Source: Gammaproteobacteria bacterium
GTDB lineage: Bacteria > Pseudomonadota > Gammaproteobacteria > HK1
Assembly (NCBI GenBank): GCA_021773795.1
Contig: JAJFJT010000026.1
Span: 1 to 64,000 of the forward strand
Length of the DNA: 64,000 bases
Direction of reading: 5' to 3'
Shown here: positions 7,712 to 15,204 of the stretch, in pieces
Numbering within the stretch: the first letter of the stretch is position 1
How the letters are laid out: the number at the start of each line of letters is the position of its first letter
Notes under the pieces: generated by a model
The model's database searches: none
Seen by the model: only the letters and a program-made list of their open reading frames with translations
What the model was told of the DNA's origin: nothing
Position numbers and translations under genes: made by a program

Positions 7712-8463
7712 GGGTTCTCCTCTCCCTGGAAGACCGGATGTTCAAGCAATGTGCCGATCTCATCGGTCTCCACAAAATCTGCCCCACACATTCCCAAAGT
7801 GAGGGCTCGCTCAATCTTATCGACACCGTAGATCACCCATGACCACGGTCCCGGCCACAGTGGCTCTTCTATCTCTGGCAGATGCCGCTCGCCGACAAAC
7901 AGATATTCCGGTGCCAAGGCCTCAGCGGCAGTGCGCGATGGTGCATCATAATCCCGCATTACCCAGCCTATGGCCTGCCCAGTGGCGGAACGGAAACAGC
8001 GCAATACATTGTTTTCAAAGGATATTAATGCCCACTGAAAGCAGGCGGAGGCCATGGCAGAGCTAATAGACCTGGCAACCTGTTCGGCACCAAATCGCTC
8101 CACGCTCTGGCGCTTGGCCTCCACGAAGACGGTCACTCCGGGATGCCTGTTCAACATACTGACAACATCAGCGAGAGTGGCAAGACGGGTGCCCAAATAA
8201 CGCGCGCCAAAGCGCTTTGGTTCGCCCACATCCACCTGCACCAGTTCTGCCTCAGATAGACTCAGCGCATCGCCCACGCTATCGGAGGTACGCTCAAGAG
8301 TGGCATCGTGGAGAACCACTGGAACACCATCAGCAGAGAGTTGGACATCGAATTCCACATGGGATGCACCCGCCGCTACCGCAGCCTCGATACCCCGTAG
8401 GGTATTTTCCGGATAGCGCCCCCTGTAACCACGGTGGGCAACCAGTTGGGGAATCCTGTTCAC
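7708..8463 (-). CDS. ugpQ: Glycerophosphodiester phosphodiesterase, cytoplasmic
   Basis: A 251-residue GDPD-family TIM barrel. The catalytic His10-Arg11 (VAHRGY), PENT (18-21), the metal ligands Glu37 and Asp39 (EFDVQLSADG) and the second catalytic His52 (VLHD) are all present. It splits glycerophosphodiesters into an alcohol and glycerol-3-phosphate. There is no signal peptide, so it works on imported or internal substrate, like UgpQ. It overlaps both neighbours by 4 bp, between the FGGY kinase and glpD. The operon therefore makes and then oxidises glycerol-3-phosphate. Confidence 0.9.
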   Translation of the reverse strand: MNRIPQLVAHRGYRGRYPENTLRGIEAAVAAGASHVEFDVQLSADGVPVVLHDATLERTSDSVGDALSLSEAELVQVDVGEPKRFGARYLGTRLATLADVVSMLNRHPGVTVFVEAKRQSVERFGAEQVARSISSAMASACFQWALISFENNVLRCFRSATGQAIGWVMRDYDAPSRTAAEALAPEYLFVGERHLPEIEEPLWPGPWSWVIYGVDKIERALTLGMCGADFVETDEIGTLLEHPVFQGEENP

Positions 8464-9896
8464 TGGCCTACTCTCTTTCCCAATTCATCTCTCGAGACAG
8501 TATATCGACGAATCAGCGCATCATTGGGCGTGGGCACGAAGTGGGTTATATCGCCTGTTTCCCATCCTGCAGGCTCACCGCTCGCGAGCCATGCAATGCC
8601 GCGGGCGGTGGCCTCGGTTTCCAATGGCCGCTCTACAGGTAGGCTCGTGAGATCGGCCAAGCGCTGAGAAAATCCGTGGAGACGGGAAAGACCACCACTA
8701 ATACGAAGGCGCTCAATTCGGCAGCCGGCTTGCCGCAGACACCGAAGATTCGTCTCAAGATGAAACAGGATGCTCTCGGCAACTCCCACCAACCGACAGG
8801 CTTCAGAACACTCGCGGCCGGATGACAGCTCGGATAGCTCCGGGGTGAATCCTGCCCGCCACCATGGCGAACCAAGCCCTCCCACGGCATTGAGATAGAT
8901 CGGCACCCCGTTCCGGCACTCCGGCCAGGGGTCCAGCAACCCTACCGGATCGGAGATTCCCCATAGTCGTGCGGCATGGTTGAGAGCCGCACCGGCGCCG
9001 TTAACTGTCCCCTCCAGCAAGTAGTCACTACCATCCGCCCGACTCATGGCAATACCGCGAAGCAGTGGCGAGTCCCCGCCTCCCAGCGTCCGCCTAAGCG
9101 CCAACACAAAGGCACCAGTGCCCACATTAACCACGGCGGTATCCGCCGGCGCTCGGCCGCTGGCATAGAGCGCCGCATTTTGATCCCCACTGACCGCACA
9201 CAGCGGAATGTGGCTACCGCACAGATGGCCGTATGAATGGATGACGGGGTGGCCTGACGGCAGGATCTCTCGCGAAATTTGAAACAACGCCAGCAGTTCA
9301 TCATCCCAGTCCCGCTGGTGCAGATTCCACAGCAAAGTGCGGGCGGCATTACTTTCATCACAAAGGAGAGGTCGTCCCTCCAACAGATGAAAAAGCAGAA
9401 AGGCCGCGAGTGGCCCCATGGCGAGGCGCCGGGCACGGGCTGCTTTACGTACCGCGGGGACTTTTTCCAGCAGCCAATGGAGTTTGGAAGCGCCATAGTG
9501 CGGCGAGAGTTGCAGACCCGTATGAGCCTTGATCAAGGGAGCGGCCTGTTTGCGGGCATCCATCACCGGTTGGCCCCGAGTATCCTGCCAACTGAGCGCC
9601 GGAGCCAGCGGCTGGCCCGTTTCACGATCCCAAGCCACCACGGTGGAACGCTGGGTTGCGAGCCCTGCCGTTATTACCGTGGCCTTTTTGTCCCGGACAA
9701 TGGCCAAGGCCTCATTCATGGCCTCGTGCAGGGAGTTCAGCAAAGCCCCCGCATCCTGCTCTACCCACCCGTTCTTCGGCCGCGACAGCGCTACCTTGCG
9801 GAGCACCGTGGTGTAGTGCTGGCCGTCGCTACCCCACAGCACCGCCCGTGACGCATGGGTGCCCTGGTCGAGAGCCAGAATCCACCGGGCAGACAT
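8460..9896 (-). CDS. FGGY-family carbohydrate kinase, glycerol kinase-like
   Basis: A 478-residue FGGY kinase. The N-terminus reads ILALDQGTHASRAV, the phosphate-binding loop of the family. The second half has VSGDQNAALYASG and NVGTGAFV, and the segment ISGGLSRLHGFSQRLADL is the C-terminal ATP-binding block. The order upstream of GDPD and GlpD suggests glycerol as substrate. The sequence is shorter and more divergent than GlpK (about 500 residues), so another polyol cannot be excluded. No glycerol facilitator (glpF) or GlpR gene is adjacent. Confidence 0.8.
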   Translation of the reverse strand: MSARWILALDQGTHASRAVLWGSDGQHYTTVLRKVALSRPKNGWVEQDAGALLNSLHEAMNEALAIVRDKKATVITAGLATQRSTVVAWDRETGQPLAPALSWQDTRGQPVMDARKQAAPLIKAHTGLQLSPHYGASKLHWLLEKVPAVRKAARARRLAMGPLAAFLLFHLLEGRPLLCDESNAARTLLWNLHQRDWDDELLALFQISREILPSGHPVIHSYGHLCGSHIPLCAVSGDQNAALYASGRAPADTAVVNVGTGAFVLALRRTLGGGDSPLLRGIAMSRADGSDYLLEGTVNGAGAALNHAARLWGISDPVGLLDPWPECRNGVPIYLNAVGGLGSPWWRAGFTPELSELSSGRECSEACRLVGVAESILFHLETNLRCLRQAGCRIERLRISGGLSRLHGFSQRLADLTSLPVERPLETEATARGIAWLASGEPAGWETGDITHFVPTPNDALIRRYTVSRDELGKRVGQ

Positions 9897-9924
9897 GCGC
9901 TAGCAGGCTGTTGCCTGTAATACG

Positions 9925-10341
<417 letters not shown>

Positions 10342-11058
10342 CTACTTCATCATTTGCACCAAACGCTCGGCGGGTACATAGCCGGGAATCATCTGACCGC
10401 TTTCAAGAAAAATAGTGGGCGTGCCGCGGATACCGAGGCGACGACCCAGGCTGTATTGCTCCGCCACCGGGTTAGGGCATTCCCTGGCCTCCACCGGTCG
10501 CCGGGACTTGGCGTCGGTCATGGCTTGGCGCTGGTCATCCGCGCACCAGATGGACACCATCTTATTGTAGGTCCCCGATGAAAGCCCGGCCCTTGGAAAG
10601 GCCAGATAACGGACCTTCACACCCTGGGCGGTGAGCTTGGGCACATCGCGGTGAAGCTTGGCACAGTAGGGGCAGTCCACATCCGTAAACACGGTGATGG
10701 TGTGTTTGGTCTCTTCCGGGGCAAACACCACCATATCGGCCTCATCCAGCTGACCAAGCGCTGCCAGGCGCGCCGCACTGCGACTTACCTCGGTCAGGTT
10801 CTCCCCGGACTCAATCTCGATAAGGTCCCCACGAACCACGTGGCGACCGTCCTCGCTCATATAGACCACATGCGGCCCCAGAGTCACCTCGTAGAGGCCT
10901 GGAATTGGCGATGGCACGATTCGGCTCGGAGCGATACCCGGAGACAGCTTCATTACGCCCTGCAATACCCCCAGGGGTGGCGCCTCCTCTTCTGCGGCCG
11001 CCGCCAGCAAGCTCCATAACACGAGCCCGATTCCCACACTGATTTTTCCGAAATTCAT
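10342..11058 (-). CDS. dsbC: Thiol:disulfide interchange protein DsbC
   Basis: A 238-residue periplasmic disulfide isomerase. The signal peptide (about residues 1-22, ending LLAAAA) is followed by the N-terminal dimerisation domain and a thioredoxin-fold domain with the active site CPYC (Cys129 and Cys132). The cis-proline loop reads GIRGTPTIFL. DsbC repairs wrongly paired disulfides and is kept reduced by DsbD. The start at 11058 is 4 nt after AGGAGA; ATGs at 11061 and 11085 are in frame but badly spaced. The protein ends RLVQMMK, and the gene is divergent from the molybdate transporter. Confidence 0.92.
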   Translation of the reverse strand: MNFGKISVGIGLVLWSLLAAAAEEEAPPLGVLQGVMKLSPGIAPSRIVPSPIPGLYEVTLGPHVVYMSEDGRHVVRGDLIEIESGENLTEVSRSAARLAALGQLDEADMVVFAPEETKHTITVFTDVDCPYCAKLHRDVPKLTAQGVKVRYLAFPRAGLSSGTYNKMVSIWCADDQRQAMTDAKSRRPVEARECPNPVAEQYSLGRRLGIRGTPTIFLESGQMIPGYVPAERLVQMMK

Positions 11059-11220
11059 CATCTCTCCTGTTTTCACTTTCATCATTTCACATCTTACGCT
11101 GCATTCTACGCGTTCAAGGCTAAGGAACCTTTATCCTTACCCCGCCTATGATTCCCCAAGCACCGATTTGGTTCAGCCAAATCCGCCACATATTTGCCGG
11201 GTGACCAGCATTCAGGCTGA

Positions 11221-11226
11221 TATAAT
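11221..11226 (+). promoter_or_regulatory. Possible -10 box for the MOT1-moaA operon
   Basis: A perfect TATAAT lies 28 bp before the GTG at 11255. The matching -35 is weak: TTGCCG is 21 bp away. If used, it places the transcript start near 11233 and rules out the longer in-frame start at 11168. Confidence 0.3.
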
Positions 11227-11254
11227 TTTCGTCCCTCTAACCTTGGGTTCCAGC

Positions 11255-12409
11255 GTGGATCAAACAACTATTAAGCCTCAACTATCCTTTTCCCTGAAAG
11301 AATTTTCCGGATCCTTTGGTGACCTGGGGCTATTTATTCCGCTGGTGGTGGCCGTTGCACAACTCAGCCATATGAATCTCGGGGTCATCCTGGTGGCCGC
11401 GGGAATAATGAACATCCTCACCGGCTATCTGTTCCGCCAACCCATCCCCGTACAACCCATGAAGGCCATTGCCGCCGTGGCCATCACAGACGGATTAAGC
11501 CGTGGCAGCATTATGGCCGCGGGAATGGGCATGGGGATATTGCTCCTCGCACTGTCACTCAGCGGCGGCATCGATTTTATACGGCGTTACATTCCCGATG
11601 CCCTGGTCCGCGGGATTCAACTGGGTGTCGGCCTGAAACTGGCGGAAAAAGGCGTTCAGTGGATTCTTGAGCTCCCTCCTCTTGGTATCAATAGTATGAC
11701 CACGGCCTTCATTGTCGGTGGCCTGTTGCTCTACTTTGTTAGCAGAAAAACCCCCGGGCTCCTGCTTATATTTCTCGCCGGCTTCCTGCTCATTTATATG
11801 GAGCACCCTACGCTATTTTCTGATATCACTTTTGCCTTCCCGCCACTGGCCCTCGTCCCGGCCACCCTGGTCGAATGGAGGACCGGCTTATTACAAGGCA
11901 CGCTGGCCCAGATGCCCCTGACGCTACTGAATTCGGTAATTGCCGTGTGCGCCCTGAGCGCTGATTATTTTCCGCGCCGGGGCATCGCGCCGCGAAAGAT
12001 GGCATTGAATGTCGCCATGATGAATATCGTGTGCGTACCCTTTGGCGCCATCCCCATGTGCCACGGAGCCGGGGGATTGGCCGCCCAGTACGGTTTTGGC
12101 GCTCGAACCGGCGGCAGCATCGTCATGCTCGGCATGCTGAAATTGATGCTCGGGCTACTTATCGGTGGATTTCTGCTGCAAGTGTTAAGTGTCTATCCAT
12201 ACGCTATCCTTGCTCCCATGCTTATTTTTGCCGGTATCGAGCTGGCTAAAAGCTGTTTCTCGCTGGATAACAAAACAGATTTCACCATCGCTTTGTTAAC
12301 GGCAGCTGGCATTCTGGGAGCAAACACATTGATTGGATTTTTACTCGGTGGAGTAACCGCGCTCGCTTGCTTCCCCTGGAGGCGACGCTCGGTGTCCGAT
12401 AATCCCTGA
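11255..12409 (+). CDS. MOT1-family molybdate/sulfate-type transporter
   Basis: A roughly 384-residue inner-membrane protein with about ten hydrophobic segments. It carries the two MOT1 signature stretches: GDLGLFIPLVVA followed by QPIPVQPMKAIAAVAI near the N-terminus, and PMCHGAGGLAAQYGFGARTG in the second half. MOT1 proteins import molybdate with high affinity. The stop overlaps the start of moaA (TGATG), strong evidence that transport is coupled to molybdenum cofactor synthesis. The frame is open back to 11168, but that extension has no family similarity and contains a TATAAT box. No ABC molybdate transporter (modABC) is in the window. Confidence 0.88.
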   Translation: MDQTTIKPQLSFSLKEFSGSFGDLGLFIPLVVAVAQLSHMNLGVILVAAGIMNILTGYLFRQPIPVQPMKAIAAVAITDGLSRGSIMAAGMGMGILLLALSLSGGIDFIRRYIPDALVRGIQLGVGLKLAEKGVQWILELPPLGINSMTTAFIVGGLLLYFVSRKTPGLLLIFLAGFLLIYMEHPTLFSDITFAFPPLALVPATLVEWRTGLLQGTLAQMPLTLLNSVIAVCALSADYFPRRGIAPRKMALNVAMMNIVCVPFGAIPMCHGAGGLAAQYGFGARTGGSIVMLGMLKLMLGLLIGGFLLQVLSVYPYAILAPMLIFAGIELAKSCFSLDNKTDFTIALLTAAGILGANTLIGFLLGGVTALACFPWRRRSVSDNP

Positions 12410-13422
12410 TGGCGACTCCTGTCGATACACTCCACCGGCCACTAAGCGAACTCCGCATCTCGGTCACCGATCGCTGCAACTTCCGCTGCGATTACTGCAT
12501 GCCGAAGGAGCTATTCGGCGCCGAACATCACTTTCTCCCACGCTCATCATTACTCAGCTTCGAAGAAATTAATCGTATCACCGGGGTTTTCGCCTCCCTC
12601 GGGGTTCGTAAAGTCCGCCTCACTGGTGGCGAACCCCTGCTTAGACGCGATCTGGATCGCCTCATCGGCATGCTGGCGGAAATCCCGCAGATCGATGATC
12701 TCAGCTTGACCACCAACGGCGCACTGCTCACCCGAAAAACTGCACTCACATTGAAAAATGCGGGTCTGAAACGCATCAGCATCAGCCTCGACACTCTCGA
12801 TGACGAAGTCTTCCAGGCCATGAACGGGGTGCAGTTTCCAGTGCATCAGGTGCTGGAGGCCATCGACCATGCAGCAGCAGTCGGGCTGGCACCGGTTAAG
12901 GTCAATATGGTGGTCAAGCGTGGCGTCAACGATCAAGCTATTTTGCCCATGGCCCGCCATTTTCACGACAGCGGGCACATATTACGTTTTATCGAGTACA
13001 TGGACGTGGGCAACAGCAATGGCTGGTGTTACGACCACGTCCTGCCATCCGGCGAATTGCTGGAACGGATCCACCAGGAATTTCCCATCGAAGCCTTGCC
13101 TTCCAATCACTCCAGCGAGGTCGCAAAACGCTGGCGTTATCTGGATGGTGGTGGTGAAATCGGCGTCATCACCTCAGTTACCGAACCCTTCTGCAAAGGC
13201 TGCACCCGCGCCCGCATCTCCGCCGCCGGTACCCTCCACACCTGCCTGTTTGCCAGTCACGGCCATGATTTGCGTAAACCGCTCCGTAGCGGCACCTCTG
13301 ACGAACAGCTAGGCCAACTTATCAGCGGCTGGTGGAAACAACGCGAAGACCGCTACTCTGCCCTGCGCACCAGCCAAAAGGCCATCCCCGCAAAAATCGA
13401 GATGTCCTACATCGGCGGCTGA
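12409..13422 (+). CDS. moaA: GTP 3',8-cyclase MoaA
   Basis: A 337-residue radical-SAM enzyme that performs the first step of molybdenum cofactor synthesis, GTP to cyclic 3',8-dihydro-GTP, with MoaC. The N-terminal cluster motif is CNFRCDYC (Cys23, Cys27, Cys30). The C-terminal cluster has FCKGCTRARISAAGTLHTC. The protein ends in the conserved Gly-Gly (SYIGG) needed for activity. The start overlaps the transporter stop. No moaC, moaD, moaE or mog follows; repeats begin soon after the stop. Confidence 0.95.
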   Translation: MATPVDTLHRPLSELRISVTDRCNFRCDYCMPKELFGAEHHFLPRSSLLSFEEINRITGVFASLGVRKVRLTGGEPLLRRDLDRLIGMLAEIPQIDDLSLTTNGALLTRKTALTLKNAGLKRISISLDTLDDEVFQAMNGVQFPVHQVLEAIDHAAAVGLAPVKVNMVVKRGVNDQAILPMARHFHDSGHILRFIEYMDVGNSNGWCYDHVLPSGELLERIHQEFPIEALPSNHSSEVAKRWRYLDGGGEIGVITSVTEPFCKGCTRARISAAGTLHTCLFASHGHDLRKPLRSGTSDEQLGQLISGWWKQREDRYSALRTSQKAIPAKIEMSYIGG

Positions 13423-13469
13423 CTGATAGGGCGAGGTGCATGGAGTGCTCCTTGATATCAAAGCACCGC

Positions 13470-13532
13470 GGCGGACACGGTCCGCCCTACATGATTCCCG
13501 ATGGAGTGCCCGTAGGGCGGACCATGTCCGCC
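13470..13532. repeat. REPIN: inverted pair of REP sequences
   Basis: GGCGGACACGGTCCGCC-CTAC at 13470-13490 and its inverted partner GTAG-GGCGGACCATGTCCGCC at 13512-13532, 21 bp apart. Inverted REP pairs of this kind are the mobile unit of RAYT transposases, and the sequence matches the REPs that bracket the RAYT gene at 28340. The 416-bp gap between moaA and xerD is filled by this pair and the two elements that follow. Confidence 0.8.
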
Positions 13533-13591
13533 AACCCAACTCTAGCGAAGTGTTGAAGACGCCTCAGGCGAGTACAAGACAAGGCAAAATT

Positions 13592-13682
13592 TGTGCAAGG
13601 ATGCGCTTATGCCGCGAGGGCATGGTCACTCTCGCGCATCCCTGTGCTTCGTGACATAAGGCCATCCTTGGCCAAAGATGCC
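13592..13682. repeat. Family-4 'CTTATGTCGC' repeat, copy A
   Basis: A 91-bp stretch with inverted halves (GCGCTTATGCCGCGAGGGCATGG and the later GTGACATAAGGCCATCCTTGG). Its right half is nearly identical to pieces at 15223-15259, 23571-23627 and 46668-46733, the last inside gltX. It is preceded by the family signature GGCGAGTACAAGACAAGGCA at 13568. Confidence 0.75.
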
Positions 13683-13716
13683 GAGGAGTACTCCACCAAC
13701 CCAACTCTACCAAAGA

Positions 13717-13843
13717 GTTGAAAGCGTTCCAGGTGAGTGCCAGACAAGGCAAAAGCCAGTGAAAAAGCGGAGCTTACCTAAAGTAAGTGAGCATTTTGAG
13801 CTGGTTTTTAACGCCGTATGGCGCCACATGGGGCGCTTTCAAC
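13717..13843. mobile_element. Palindromic element related to family 1, at the end of xerD
   Basis: A 127-bp element with 10-14 bp inverted ends (GTTGAAAGCGTTCC and GGGGCGCTTTCAAC). Inside are CCAGACAAGGCA and AACGCCGTATGGCG, which match the subterminal parts of the family-1 element, although the outer arms are unrelated. The right arm contains the xerD stop codon (13839-13841). It encodes nothing. Confidence 0.7.
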
Positions 13844-14747
13844 CGCGAGGGTGGTGGCGGGCGTGTAATTCCGCCAACCGCTGCCGTGCCACGTGGGTAT
13901 AGATCTGGGTGGTGGAGATATCGCTGTGCCCCAGCAGCATCTGGATCACCCTCAGGTCGGCACCGTGGTTGAGCAGGTGGGTAGCAAAGGCGTGGCGCAG
14001 GGTATGGGGGGATATCGCTCCGACAATTCCAGCCTTGGCCGCATGCCGCCGGATGAGGTACCAGAAGGCCTGACGGGTCATGATGCTACCCCGGCGAGTG
14101 GGAAACAAAGCATTGTCTGCACGCCCATTGAATAATAGCGGGCGGGACTCTGCAAGATGGCGTTCCAGCCAGTAGCAGGCCTCCTCGCCCATGGGCACCA
14201 GGCGTTCCTTGCCACCCTTGCCCACCACGCGCACCACCCCCTGACGAAAATTCACCTGCAGGGACTGCAGGGAAATCAACTCCGATACCCGCAATCCGGT
14301 GGCATAAAGAAGCTCCAGCATGGCCCGATCCCGCAAGCCCTCGGGTTTGGAAAGATCGGGAGCCTGTAGCAGCTTTTCCACCTCGGCCTCTCCGAGCCCC
14401 TTGGGCAAGGGACGGCCCAGGCGCGGCGGTTCTATCCGCTCACAGGGATCGGCATCCATATGACCATCGCGCACCTGATAGAGATAAAACCGCCGCAGGC
14501 TGGAAAGCCGCCGCGCCAGGGTGCGCGGGGACAGCTCACCGAGATCGGCTATATAGGAAAGTACATCCATGCGCCGGGCCACGAGCAAATGCTGGCCCTT
14601 GAGGGCAAGCCATGCGGCAAAAGCCCTGAGATCACTGCGATAAGCGGCCAGGGTATTGTCCCGCAGACCCCGCTCCATCCACAGGCTATCGAGAAAGGCC
14701 TCAATAACCGCCTCGTCCTCAGGCGTGGGTAATCGCTTCGTGCTCAA
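13839..14747 (-). CDS. xerD: Tyrosine recombinase XerD
   Basis: A 302-residue site-specific recombinase that resolves chromosome dimers at dif together with XerC. An N-terminal SAM-like core-binding domain (about 1-110) precedes the catalytic domain. All catalytic residues are present: Arg153 (GLRVSE), Lys177 (GKGGKER), His248 and Arg251 (HTLRHAF), His274 (LLGHSD) and Tyr283 (IYTH). Length matches E. coli XerD (298). The stop codon sits inside a palindromic repeat arm, so the last few residues may be repeat-derived. The start overlaps the end of ogt by 29 bp. Confidence 0.93.
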   Translation of the reverse strand: MSTKRLPTPEDEAVIEAFLDSLWMERGLRDNTLAAYRSDLRAFAAWLALKGQHLLVARRMDVLSYIADLGELSPRTLARRLSSLRRFYLYQVRDGHMDADPCERIEPPRLGRPLPKGLGEAEVEKLLQAPDLSKPEGLRDRAMLELLYATGLRVSELISLQSLQVNFRQGVVRVVGKGGKERLVPMGEEACYWLERHLAESRPLLFNGRADNALFPTRRGSIMTRQAFWYLIRRHAAKAGIVGAISPHTLRHAFATHLLNHGADLRVIQMLLGHSDISTTQIYTHVARQRLAELHARHHPRG

Positions 14748-15204
14748 GCAACCAGCTCTTTATGGATAGGGTTTCGTCGTTGGTGCTGCCCGAGAAGCCA
14801 CCCAGGCCGTGCGCCGCCACAACACGGTGACAGGGAACGATGACGGGTAACGGATTCGCCCGACAGGCCCCGCCCACGGCACGCGCACCGCTACCAAGCT
14901 TTCTGGCCAAGGCCCCGTAACTAACCGGCTGGCCACGAGGAATCTCTGTCAGTGCCTGCCATACCCGTTGCCGATGCGGTGTGCCCGATACCGCTAGCGG
15001 CAGCTCAAACTGCGCCCCCGGATCAGAAAAATAGGCCTCTAATTGCCTGACCACTTCACGGCTGGTGGCATCGGTCGGGGCCTGTTCGGGCGTCTCTGGC
15101 GGAAGAAATTCCGTGCCCACCAGCTGATTATTGCGCACACATATCCCGAACTTGCCCACTGGAGTGTTTAAAACTGCCGTATGAGTATTTTTGGTAGCCA
15201 TCAT
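14719..15204 (-). CDS. ogt: Methylated-DNA--protein-cysteine methyltransferase
   Basis: A 161-residue suicide DNA-repair protein that removes alkyl groups from O6-alkylguanine. The active site is PCHRV, with the acceptor Cys125. The helix-turn-helix stretch VSYGALARKLGSGARAVGGA and the C-terminal HGLGGFSG are typical. It has only the Ogt/AGT core and no Ada N-terminal domain. It overlaps both the helical-repeat gene (4 bp) and xerD (29 bp), so the three are probably transcribed together. Confidence 0.93.
   Translation of the reverse strand: MMATKNTHTAVLNTPVGKFGICVRNNQLVGTEFLPPETPEQAPTDATSREVVRQLEAYFSDPGAQFELPLAVSGTPHRQRVWQALTEIPRGQPVSYGALARKLGSGARAVGGACRANPLPVIVPCHRVVAAHGLGGFSGSTNDETLSIKSWLLEHEAITHA

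Noticed and set aside
13423-15204. Possible prophage or integron end, suggested by a tyrosine recombinase next to repeats
   Set aside because: The recombinase is a standard XerD in its core-gene context; no phage genes, cassette genes or att pair are present.
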